NCBI GenBank assembly: GCA_003220955.1
Contig: QHTW01000075.1
Coordinates: forward strand, 1-38,216
Direction: 5' to 3'
DNA from: Gemmatimonadota bacterium
GTDB taxonomy: Bacteria; Gemmatimonadota; Gemmatimonadetes; Gemmatimonadales; GWC2-71-9
DNA: 38,216 bases
A program made the position numbers and the translations under genes. The notes beneath the pieces are model-generated. The model did not search any database and had not been told where the DNA came from. It saw nothing but the letters and a program-made list of their open reading frames with translations. Below are positions 32,783-38,216 of this stretch, piece after piece. Each line of letters begins with the position of its first letter. The stretch's first letter is position 1.

Positions 32783-32819
32783 AAAAAGCACGACGCCGGC
32801 CCTGGGGGGACCGGCGTCG
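32783..32819 (-). terminator. Attenuator terminator of the his operon
   Basis: On the minus strand a perfect 9-base stem CGACGCCGG (32811-32819) and CCGGCGTCG (32791-32799), with an 11-base loop, is followed by a run of five T (32783-32787). It lies 30 bases after the leader peptide stop and about 56 bases before hisG. Part of the leader coding region (32878-32886) can pair at 8 of 9 positions with the 5' arm, a possible antiterminator or alternate fold. Confidence 0.85.
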
Positions 32820-32848
32820 GTGATGATCAAGACTCTACACGCCTCCGG

Positions 32849-32905
32849 CTATCCCCCGTGTTCCGAGTGACCGTGGTGATGCCGGTGCGAAGAAGTACGC
32901 TTCAT
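32849..32905 (-). CDS. hisL: his operon leader peptide, His-rich
   Basis: An 18-codon open frame encodes MKRTSSHRHHHGHSEHGG and ends TAG. Six of 18 codons are histidine, three consecutive. It sits between a consensus promoter and an intrinsic terminator directly upstream of hisG, the arrangement of enterobacterial hisL, where ribosome stalling at His codons controls read-through. The ATG is 7 bases after the -10 hexamer with no Shine-Dalgarno, so the transcript probably starts at or one base before the ATG (leaderless). The peptide sequence is unrelated to the E. coli leader beyond its His run. Confidence 0.88.
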   Translation of the reverse strand: MKRTSSHRHHHGHSEHGG

Positions 32906-32912
32906 TGACCGT

Positions 32913-32941
32913 GATATAGCGCAGTGGCGAAACTGTGTCAA
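32913..32941 (-). promoter_or_regulatory. Promoter of the his leader and operon
   Basis: On the minus strand, TTGACA (32936-32941, perfect -35), a 17-base spacer and TATATC (32913-32918). The -10 is 7 bases from the leader ATG. The -35 overlaps the start region of the divergent M28 peptidase gene. Confidence 0.85.
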
Positions 32942-33963
32942 TGCGCATCGGCCTCATACCTCGGACGCGCTGGGGGCTGATCCGGATGATCGCGCTCGCC
33001 GGGATTCTGCCACTCCTCTTCCTCATCATCTGGCTGTTCACCGTCCGCATGCCGGGCCCGGCATTCTCGGGGCCGCTGCCGCCGCTCACGCCCAATCAGA
33101 TGCTCATCCGCGCGGGGCTGGAACGCCACGTCCGAGTGCTCGCGCACGATATCGGCGTGCGCAGCGATGCGACGTATTCCAACGTCCTCCGGACATCAGC
33201 TTACATCGAACGCCGCCTGCAGGATCTCGGGTATACAGTCGACACGCAGGAGTTCTTCGCCCTGGGTCGCTCCTATCGCAATATAGAAGCGACGCTGCCC
33301 GGGGCGCCCGGGCATGCGCATGAAGTCGTCGTGCTCGGTGCCCACTACGACACCGCCGAAGAAGCGCCTGGCGCCGACGACAACGCGAGCGGCGTGGCGG
33401 GCGTGCTCGAGCTGGCTCGAGTGTTCGCCCACGAGCGCCTGGCTCGCACTGTGCGATTTGTCTTTTTTTCAAATGAGGAGCCGCCGTCGTTCCCGACGGC
33501 CGACATGGGGAGCCGGCATTACGCCACCGCTGCGCGGGCGCGCAACGACCAGATCGTCGCGATGCTGTCGATCGAGTCGATTGGCTACTACGACACTGAG
33601 AAGGGCAGCCAGCGATATCCCTTCCCGCTCAACTACGCGTACCCGGATGTCGGCGACTTTATCGGATTCGTGTCGAATCTCAAGTCGCGCGCGCTGCTGC
33701 ATCGCGCGATCGCGGCGTTTCGCGCGCACGCTACTCTGCCGACGCAGGGCGCAGCGGCGCCCGCATGGGTGCCGGGCGTCTGGTGGTCGGATCATTGGTC
33801 GTTCTGGCGGGAAGGCTATCGGGCGATCATGATCACCGATACCGCGCCGTATCGGAATCCGTTCTACCACACTCCGCAGGACACGCCCGACAAGCTCGAC
33901 TACGACCGCATGGCGCGGGTGGTGCACGGATTGTCGTACGTCGTGCGCGCGCTGGCAAATTGA
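32941..33963 (+). CDS. Membrane-anchored M28-family zinc aminopeptidase
   Basis: 340 residues from ATG 32941 (a GTG at 32935 would add two). A basic N-terminus precedes one membrane helix (about 18-38) that acts as anchor or uncleaved signal. The M28 domain carries its metal ligands and catalytic residues: GAHYDT (His), GADDNASG (bridging Asp), FSNEEPPSF (catalytic Glu and Glu ligand), SIESIGYYD (ligand position) and FYHTPQDTPDKLDYDRM (His). It would cleave amino-terminal residues in the periplasm. It is divergent from the his leader, and the two regulatory regions overlap. There is no Shine-Dalgarno before either start. Function beyond the family is unknown. Confidence 0.9.
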   Translation: MRIGLIPRTRWGLIRMIALAGILPLLFLIIWLFTVRMPGPAFSGPLPPLTPNQMLIRAGLERHVRVLAHDIGVRSDATYSNVLRTSAYIERRLQDLGYTVDTQEFFALGRSYRNIEATLPGAPGHAHEVVVLGAHYDTAEEAPGADDNASGVAGVLELARVFAHERLARTVRFVFFSNEEPPSFPTADMGSRHYATAARARNDQIVAMLSIESIGYYDTEKGSQRYPFPLNYAYPDVGDFIGFVSNLKSRALLHRAIAAFRAHATLPTQGAAAPAWVPGVWWSDHWSFWREGYRAIMITDTAPYRNPFYHTPQDTPDKLDYDRMARVVHGLSYVVRALAN

Positions 33964-33970
33964 GGAACGC

Positions 33971-34636
33971 CTAGCGGTCCAGTCGCGCAAACGCGCGCAC
34001 CGGAAAGCTCCCCATCCCTTTTACCCGTGGCGGCACCGCGAAGAAGCGAAAACCGCTCTCGGGCAAAGCGCCGAGATTCGTCATGTGCTCGACGATCGCC
34101 ACGCCCCCCCCCAACAGGATCGTGTGGGCGGGTCGGTTCCCGTCCTTGTCGTCATCGATGTTGAGCGAATCGATCCCCACAAGCGCCGCCCGCGCCTTCA
34201 CCAGGTACTCAGCAGCGTCGCGGGTCAGGAACGGATGTTGGCCGCTGGAATAGGTGTCGGTGCGCCAGTGCGCGTCCCACGCCGTGTGCACGAGGACAGC
34301 CTTTCCTTTTAGATCGAGCGTGCTGAAGCGCGCAGCGTCTATGCCTCGACCCGCCGCATCCTTCACCCGCACCACGATGCCGGGCAGGTCGGCTACCGCG
34401 TCGAGCGCATATCCCGCGACGTCGCGGCCGTCCGGGTATCGATGAAACGGCGCATCGATGTACGTGCCGGTGTTGGCGAGGAGGTCGATCTTGCCGATCT
34501 GGAAAGTGGTTCCCGCGGCGTAGCGCGCCGTTGATGCGTCGCGGGACAGCCAATCGCTGATCGCCGGGGCGGGAAGGCCGCGATACGTCACCATCCCGTG
34601 CTCGATCTCGTGACTGAGATCGATTAGCTGGGCCAT
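33971..34636 (-). CDS. Cyclase/kynurenine formamidase-family hydrolase with altered metal motif
   Basis: 221 residues with the family fold: LIDLSHEIEHGMVTYRGLPAP near the N-terminus, ANTGTYIDAPFHRYPDGRD (about 54-72), VLVHTAWDAHW, VGIDSLNIDDD and HTILLGGGVAIVEHMTNL. In classical members the metal-binding motif is HxGTHxDxPxH; here the first two His positions read N and Y (NTGTY), while the Asp and last His remain. A subgroup with NTGTY is, to my recollection, common, so this may be a different metal or substrate class. It overlaps the TetR gene by 13 bases and is probably co-transcribed with it. Substrate unknown. Confidence 0.85.
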   Translation of the reverse strand: MAQLIDLSHEIEHGMVTYRGLPAPAISDWLSRDASTARYAAGTTFQIGKIDLLANTGTYIDAPFHRYPDGRDVAGYALDAVADLPGIVVRVKDAAGRGIDAARFSTLDLKGKAVLVHTAWDAHWRTDTYSSGQHPFLTRDAAEYLVKARAALVGIDSLNIDDDKDGNRPAHTILLGGGVAIVEHMTNLGALPESGFRFFAVPPRVKGMGSFPVRAFARLDR

Positions 34637-35016
34637 ATCCGTGCGAGCGCCTTAAGCAGCTGTCCCTCCGGGGTCGAACCTTCGGGAGCTTCGGAAAGCA
34701 CAGTCACCAGACGCCGTCGCAGGAGCGGATCCCGCGCCGCCTGAGCCGCGAACTGCACCGTCAGAGGAATGAACCAAGCTGCCTGCCGCGCCCCGGACCC
34801 GGCGCGGGCCACTGCGGCATACTGCTCGAAGAGCGCCAGCAGGAAAGCGCCCTTGGATGGGAAATGTCGATAGATTGCACCCTTGGTGAAGCCGGCAGCG
34901 AGCGCGACTTCGTCGAGGGTTGCGATTTCGAAGCCACGTTCGGCGAACAGCTCCAACCCGGCCGCCACGAGCAGAGCGCGAGTCTCGGCCTTACGTCGCT
35001 GGTGAATGATTCCCAC
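34624..35016 (-). CDS. Short TetR-family transcriptional regulator
   Basis: 130 residues, against 190-210 for most TetR proteins. The N-terminal DNA-binding domain is complete: RRKAETRALLVAAGLELFAERGFEIATLDEVALAAGFTKGAIYRHFPSKGAFLLALFE (about 8-65), with the typical GFTKGAIYRHF recognition helix. The ligand/dimerisation domain is cut short and ends LKALARIWPS, running 13 bases into the cyclase gene. This may be a natural short form or a truncated gene whose tail was replaced by the cyclase start. It most likely regulates itself and the cyclase, and perhaps the divergent ferredoxin, through the palindromes at 35019-35084. Confidence 0.88.
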   Translation of the reverse strand: MGIIHQRRKAETRALLVAAGLELFAERGFEIATLDEVALAAGFTKGAIYRHFPSKGAFLLALFEQYAAVARAGSGARQAAWFIPLTVQFAAQAARDPLLRRRLVTVLSEAPEGSTPEGQLLKALARIWPS

Positions 35017-35018
35017 GA

Positions 35019-35084
35019 GTATCTAGGATACCTGTCGGCACCTTTGACGCAAGACTCTGGATACCTTCCGGTATCCAAGATACC
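35019..35084. promoter_or_regulatory. Palindrome cluster, candidate TetR operators
   Basis: Three palindromes share the half-site GATACC/GGTATC: GTATC-TAG-GATAC (35019-35031), GGATACC-TTCC-GGTATCC (35059-35076) and, overlapping, GGTATC-CAA-GATACC (35070-35084). They lie just upstream of the divergent TetR gene and before a promoter for the ferredoxin. Repeated use of one half-site suggests a binding array for the TetR protein. Confidence 0.6.
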
Positions 35085-35094
35085 GCTTGGTCCC

Positions 35095-35122
35095 TTGACT
35101 GAGCTAAGCGTCAGTCTAGGTT
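35095..35122 (+). promoter_or_regulatory. Predicted promoter of the ferredoxin gene
   Basis: TTGACT (35095-35100), 16 bases, TAGGTT (35117-35122), about 48 bases before the ferredoxin ATG, which has its own AGGAGA Shine-Dalgarno. Spacing and -10 sequence resemble the suf promoter (TTGACA, 16, TAGGAT). Confidence 0.45.
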
Positions 35123-35170
35123 TGCGATTCGCCGCCCGCTTGCACCACAGTTACGCGCTCAGGAGAAGCA

Positions 35171-35443
35171 ATGCCGTACATCATCGCCGAGCCGTGCATA
35201 AATGTTAAGGACCGATCCTGCGTCGACGTGTGTCCGGTGGACTGCATCTACGAAGGCCCGGACATGCTGTACATCCACCCCGACGAATGCATCGACTGCG
35301 GCGCGTGCGAACCGGAGTGCCCCGTGACGGCGATCTTCCCCGAGGAAGACACCCCGCCGCAATGGAAGGACTACATCGCGAAGAATCGCGACATCTTCCA
35401 AAGCGAAAACCCGCCCGGCAAACCGCAGCGCAAAGGCTCCTAA
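35171..35443 (+). CDS. fdxA: 7Fe ferredoxin (FdxA type)
   Basis: 90 residues with ATG 35171 behind AGGAGA. Cysteine patterns fit a [3Fe-4S][4Fe-4S] ferredoxin: PCINVKDRSCVDVCPVDCIYEG (the first cluster motif has an extended C-x7-C-x3-C spacing, so one site is 3Fe) and CIDCGACEPECPVTAIFPE for the second. The C-terminal tail WKDYIAKNRDIF is typical of FdxA. It is a soluble low-potential electron carrier; its partners are not encoded here. It is preceded by the palindrome cluster and promoter shared with the divergent TetR gene. Confidence 0.95.
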   Translation: MPYIIAEPCINVKDRSCVDVCPVDCIYEGPDMLYIHPDECIDCGACEPECPVTAIFPEEDTPPQWKDYIAKNRDIFQSENPPGKPQRKGS

Positions 35444-35444
35444 C

Positions 35445-36191
35445 TCAGAGTTGAGCCAGGAAGGCGTTCAAGGCGTCGTTCACCGCCTGCGGTTGTTCCA
35501 GCGGCGACAGGTGACCCGATCCAGGGATGACCGTGAACTGTGCGCCAGGAATAGCGCGAGCCATTTCCTCCATCCCTTCGGCCGGCGCAATCTGATCGTC
35601 GTCGCCCGCAACCACCAGAATCGGAATCCGAATCTGTCCAAGTACGGGCGTCGAATCGGGGCGGTCTCGGAGTGCGCGCAGCGAGACGACCATTCCATTC
35701 ACCGGCTGCCTCTCGATCATCGTCGTCACCTCGCGCACGACCGCCGGTTGACGTTCTCGCGTGACCCGTGCGAGGACCTTCGGCACGAGCTCCGCAGCGA
35801 TCGCCCCCGGGCCCTCGCGTTCGGCTTTTGCGGCCATGGTGTCGCGTGAGCGTTTTGCCTCCGGGGTGTCCGCGGTCGCTTTCGTGTGGCAGAGAACCGC
35901 TGCGCGCACACGCGTCGGGAACGCGCGGAGCAACTCGAACACGATGTAACCTCCCATCGATTGACCGCACACCACTACCTGGTCGACCTGCAAATCATCG
36001 AGGATACCGACAAGCCGAGTTGCCTGATCGGCGATCGAGTACGGACCCGCTGCAGCGAGAATATTCACCAGTCCCGCGCCCCACAGGTCGGGAACGATGC
36101 GTTCCCATTGCGACAGCGCGGCGATTTGGTGTCGCCACATCGCACTGTCGAACGGGAAACCATGAATGAAGAGTACCGGGAGATCGATCAT
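35445..36191 (-). CDS. Alpha/beta-hydrolase
   Basis: 248 residues of the classic alpha/beta-hydrolase fold: oxyanion region LFIHGFPFDSAMW, nucleophile elbow GQSMGG (Ser), acid in VVAGDDDQIAP and the catalytic His in PGSGHLSPLEQP. The triad is intact. It resembles 3-oxoadipate enol-lactonase-like and related hydrolases, but substrate cannot be assigned. The ATG overlaps the stop of the upstream PLP enzyme gene by 4 bases (ATGA), and the 3' end meets the ferredoxin gene with one base between. Confidence 0.92.
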   Translation of the reverse strand: MIDLPVLFIHGFPFDSAMWRHQIAALSQWERIVPDLWGAGLVNILAAAGPYSIADQATRLVGILDDLQVDQVVVCGQSMGGYIVFELLRAFPTRVRAAVLCHTKATADTPEAKRSRDTMAAKAEREGPGAIAAELVPKVLARVTRERQPAVVREVTTMIERQPVNGMVVSLRALRDRPDSTPVLGQIRIPILVVAGDDDQIAPAEGMEEMARAIPGAQFTVIPGSGHLSPLEQPQAVNDALNAFLAQL

Positions 36192-37138
36192 GGCCAGGCA
36201 AAGGTATGCCAGAATACGACTCGTTGAACCTTCACGTCGGCACGTTGCAAAAAGCCGAAGGCCTTTGCCCCATAGGTCGGATCGAGACGCACGGCGTACT
36301 CTGCCGCGAGCGCGCGGGCCCGCTCGCCCTCCCGCGTGGGATGGCCATAACCCTTCCCCATTGCATCGACCACCCGGACGCGAATCGCCGATCGCGGAAC
36401 GTTGAACTCAATCCCGGTCTGACGGATGAGCGCGGCAGTTTTGCGCGCGAGGCGCAGCGTGCGCCACCGATTGGCGACGAACCATGGCGCGACGCGCACC
36501 GCGATTACCTCCGTGGACCAACCGAGCCACGCGATGGCGAGCGCGATGCCGGCCGCTGTGCCGCCGGTGCCCAGCGGTACAACAATGACGTCGGGAGCTG
36601 GAGCAAGTTGTGTCTCCAATTCGAGCGCGGCGAGCACGTGTCCGATCACCGCACGCGGGTCCGCGCCGCCACCAGGAATCCAGTGCGGTGTTCCCGAGCC
36701 GAGCCGCTGCGCCGCGCGCCAGGCGCGGAGCGCCGCCCACGGCAGCCCGATCAGGCTGCGCGCGCGAATCACGACAGTCGCCGCCTCGGCTGTGGCGCGG
36801 GCGATCCGACCGCTCGCCTCCGTCTCCGGCTGAGGAAACAGCGCGACCGCCGTGTGATGCCCGCGAGCCCGAGCGCACCGGGCGGTCGTGAGACAGTGAC
36901 TCGACCCCGTTGCGCCCACCGTGACGAACACCGATTGCGGCGGCACACCGGCGAAGAGGAACTCGAGGCCGCGCACTTTGTTTCCGCCGGCGCGATCTTC
37001 CCGCTTGAGCCACAACGTGCCGAGACCCAGCGCCCGCGCGAGCGACGGCTGCTCCTCGAGCGGTGTCGGCCACGCGCCGAGACTGCACGGCGCGAAGGCG
37101 GCGCGTATCTTTGTGGCCAACACTGCGGAGCGATCCAT
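36188..37138 (-). CDS. PLP-dependent D-cysteine desulfhydrase / ACC-deaminase-family enzyme
   Basis: 316 residues from ATG 37138, with GGTGG about 8 bases upstream; a GTG at 37150 would add four. Fold II PLP enzyme: TPLEEQPSLARALGLGTLWLKREDRAGGNKVRGLEFLF, with the PLP lysine in GGNKVRGLEF; a substrate-binding loop GATGSSHCLTTARC; and a glycine-rich phosphate clamp PLGTGGTAAGIALA. The ACC deaminase/D-cysteine desulfhydrase group removes ammonia or sulfide from small amino acids; which reaction applies here is not decided by motif. The start codon shares bases with the divergent small gene (CATG at 37136-37139). Downstream it overlaps the alpha/beta-hydrolase gene. Confidence 0.88.
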   Translation of the reverse strand: MDRSAVLATKIRAAFAPCSLGAWPTPLEEQPSLARALGLGTLWLKREDRAGGNKVRGLEFLFAGVPPQSVFVTVGATGSSHCLTTARCARARGHHTAVALFPQPETEASGRIARATAEAATVVIRARSLIGLPWAALRAWRAAQRLGSGTPHWIPGGGADPRAVIGHVLAALELETQLAPAPDVIVVPLGTGGTAAGIALAIAWLGWSTEVIAVRVAPWFVANRWRTLRLARKTAALIRQTGIEFNVPRSAIRVRVVDAMGKGYGHPTREGERARALAAEYAVRLDPTYGAKAFGFLQRADVKVQRVVFWHTFAWP

Positions 37139-37307
37139 GCGAGTTGCCACCGATTACATACGTCACGCGGCGCGAGCCGCCCGCAAGTGCGCGGGCGATC
37201 CGCTCGGCGGAGCCCCTGAGGCTCCAGACCCCGACTTTTACAAGACGTTGGCTAAGGCGCTGGAAGAAATCGCCGCCGGGCTGGAGGCGCTAGGGAAGGA
37301 GGAGTGA
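37137..37307 (+). CDS. Small protein of 56 residues, unknown function
   Basis: MRVATDYIRHAARAARKCAGDPLGG, a proline-containing loop, then an amphipathic helix ending KALEEIAAGLEALGKEE. Its start at 37137 has GGAG 6 bases upstream. The frame is open further upstream, but only as antisense to the PLP enzyme gene. The stop overlaps the RNase D start as GTGA, which supports real translation through coupling. I recognise no family. Its start codon and that of the divergent PLP gene overlap in CATG. Confidence 0.7.
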   Translation: MRVATDYIRHAARAARKCAGDPLGGAPEAPDPDFYKTLAKALEEIAAGLEALGKEE

Positions 37308-38216
37308 GCGCTCCGCTCTACATCGACACGGCTCCCGAGCTGGCGGCGTTCGTCGCCGCCGCCCGACGCGAACGACAGGTCGGCGTCGATACGGAAGCCG
37401 CCAGCTTCCATCGTTACCACGATCGTATCTACCTCCTCCAGATCTCGAGCCCAACCCAGACGGCGCTTATCGACCCCGTCGCCATTGCCGCCCCGGAGTT
37501 GGCGCCCGTCGGCGCGTTGCTGGCGGATCCGCAGCTCGAAAAGACCTTCCACGACGCCGACTATGATTTGCGCGTGCTCGACCGCGACTACGGCTTTCAT
37601 GCGGTTCACCTGTTCGACACCCGTATCGCGGCACAGCTCACCGGCGAGCCCGGAATCGGACTGGCGGCGCTGCTCGAGAAGTACCTGGGCGTGAAGCTCC
37701 AGAAAGAGCACCAAAAGGCGGACTGGTCGATCCGACCCCTGACTCCTCCGATGCTCGCGTATGCCGCCGCCGACACCCGGTTTCTGCTCGCGCTACGGGA
37801 TGCGCTCGAGCAACGCCTGACCGCGTTAGGCCGTCTTCCGTGGGCATTGGAGGAATTCAAGCAGCTCGAGTCGTTGCGGTGGACGGGGCCCGGGATCGGT
37901 GGAGAGGGAGAAGAAGAAGCGTACTTGAGGCTCAAAGGGGCGAAGGGACTGTCGCCACGGAGCCTGGCGGCGCTACGACTGCTGCATCGCTGGCGCGATA
38001 CTGTCGCTGAACGGGACGACAAAGCTCGCTTCCGCATCATCGGCAACGACGCCTTACTGGCGGTGAGCCGCGCGCTGCCGGCGACGCGCGCCGAGCTCAC
38101 CCAGATCAAGGACCTGCCCGGTTCACTCGCGCGGCGTCACGGCGACGCACTGCTCGATGCCGTGCTGCGCGCGAAGGCACTCCGCGAAAACGAGCTGCCG
38201 CGCGTCGAGCGCCGCC
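37304..38216 (+). CDS. rnd: Ribonuclease D (partial, runs past the window end)
   Basis: 304 residues are visible from the GTG at 37304, in frame to the last base. DEDD exonuclease motifs are all present: VGVDTEAAS (D-x-E), FHDADYDLRVL (Asp) and YAAADTRFLL (Y-x3-D), plus LLQISS and HLFDTRIAAQL. The first HRDC domain follows from about residue 205, with GLSPRSLAALRLLHRWRD and ALLAVSRALPATRAELTQI. RNase D trims tRNA and other RNA 3' ends. Coupled to the upstream 56-residue gene by a GTGA overlap; the Shine-Dalgarno AAGGAGG is unusually close to the GTG, so reinitiation may matter. Confidence 0.93.
   Translation, partial: MSAPLYIDTAPELAAFVAAARRERQVGVDTEAASFHRYHDRIYLLQISSPTQTALIDPVAIAAPELAPVGALLADPQLEKTFHDADYDLRVLDRDYGFHAVHLFDTRIAAQLTGEPGIGLAALLEKYLGVKLQKEHQKADWSIRPLTPPMLAYAAADTRFLLALRDALEQRLTALGRLPWALEEFKQLESLRWTGPGIGGEGEEEAYLRLKGAKGLSPRSLAALRLLHRWRDTVAERDDKARFRIIGNDALLAVSRALPATRAELTQIKDLPGSLARRHGDALLDAVLRAKALRENELPRVERR

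Overview
The window is a high-GC bacterial chromosomal segment (about two thirds G+C by eye) of densely packed, mostly overlapping genes. Gene content and protein style suggest a free-living Gram-negative, most likely Gemmatimonadota or a close relative. That is an inference; no rRNA or marker search could be run. I see no tRNA, rRNA, CRISPR array, prophage or classical IS. No stretch above 300 bases lacks a gene or a recognisable regulatory element.

Layout. (1) 97-2886, plus: an ECF sigma factor, a membrane-anchored protein with a glycogen-binding (CBM48/AMPK-beta-like) domain, a small exported protein, and a larger exported protein ending in a second such domain. (2) 2883-4843, minus: MFS transporter and Nif3-like protein. 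(3) 4844-4965: inverted repeats with three DnaA-box-like 9-mers. (4) 4966-9939, minus: mnmG, two parS sites, parA, parB, an M23 peptidase and a bactofilin, a neighbourhood typical of chromosome origins. (5) 9973-10493: a four-helix-bundle (23S-IVS-like) gene enclosed by imperfect inverted repeats built on a 20-bp near-palindrome, CTAGACGTCGAGACGTCTAG. Copies without the gene lie at 12674-12709 and 19250-19269. This gene-plus-dispersed-repeat arrangement is my leading candidate for an undescribed system. (6) 10506-12663, minus: an ABC exporter whose ATPase has lost part of its P-loop region. (7) 12734-17905, minus: sufB-C-D-U-S, with sufD broken by a frameshift. (8) 18001-20717: MobA-like nucleotidyltransferase, peptide deformylase, and a TPP riboswitch with thiC. 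(9) 20723-25571, minus: a repeat lipoprotein and a gamma-glutamyltransferase. (10) 25623-32941, minus: a complete histidine operon. It packs all ten activities, including a candidate histidinol-phosphatase, into six polypeptides (hisG, hisC-HAD, hisB, hisHF, hisA-IE, hisD). It is preceded by a strong promoter, an 18-residue leader peptide with six histidines, and an intrinsic terminator, i.e. a classical attenuator. (11) 32941-38216: M28 peptidase, cyclase-like hydrolase, short TetR regulator with a palindrome cluster, 7Fe ferredoxin, alpha/beta hydrolase, PLP enzyme, a 56-residue protein and a partial RNase D.

Most operons are translationally coupled by 1-13 base overlaps. Two strong promoters (his leader, parA) sit so close to the start codon that leaderless or near-leaderless mRNAs are likely.
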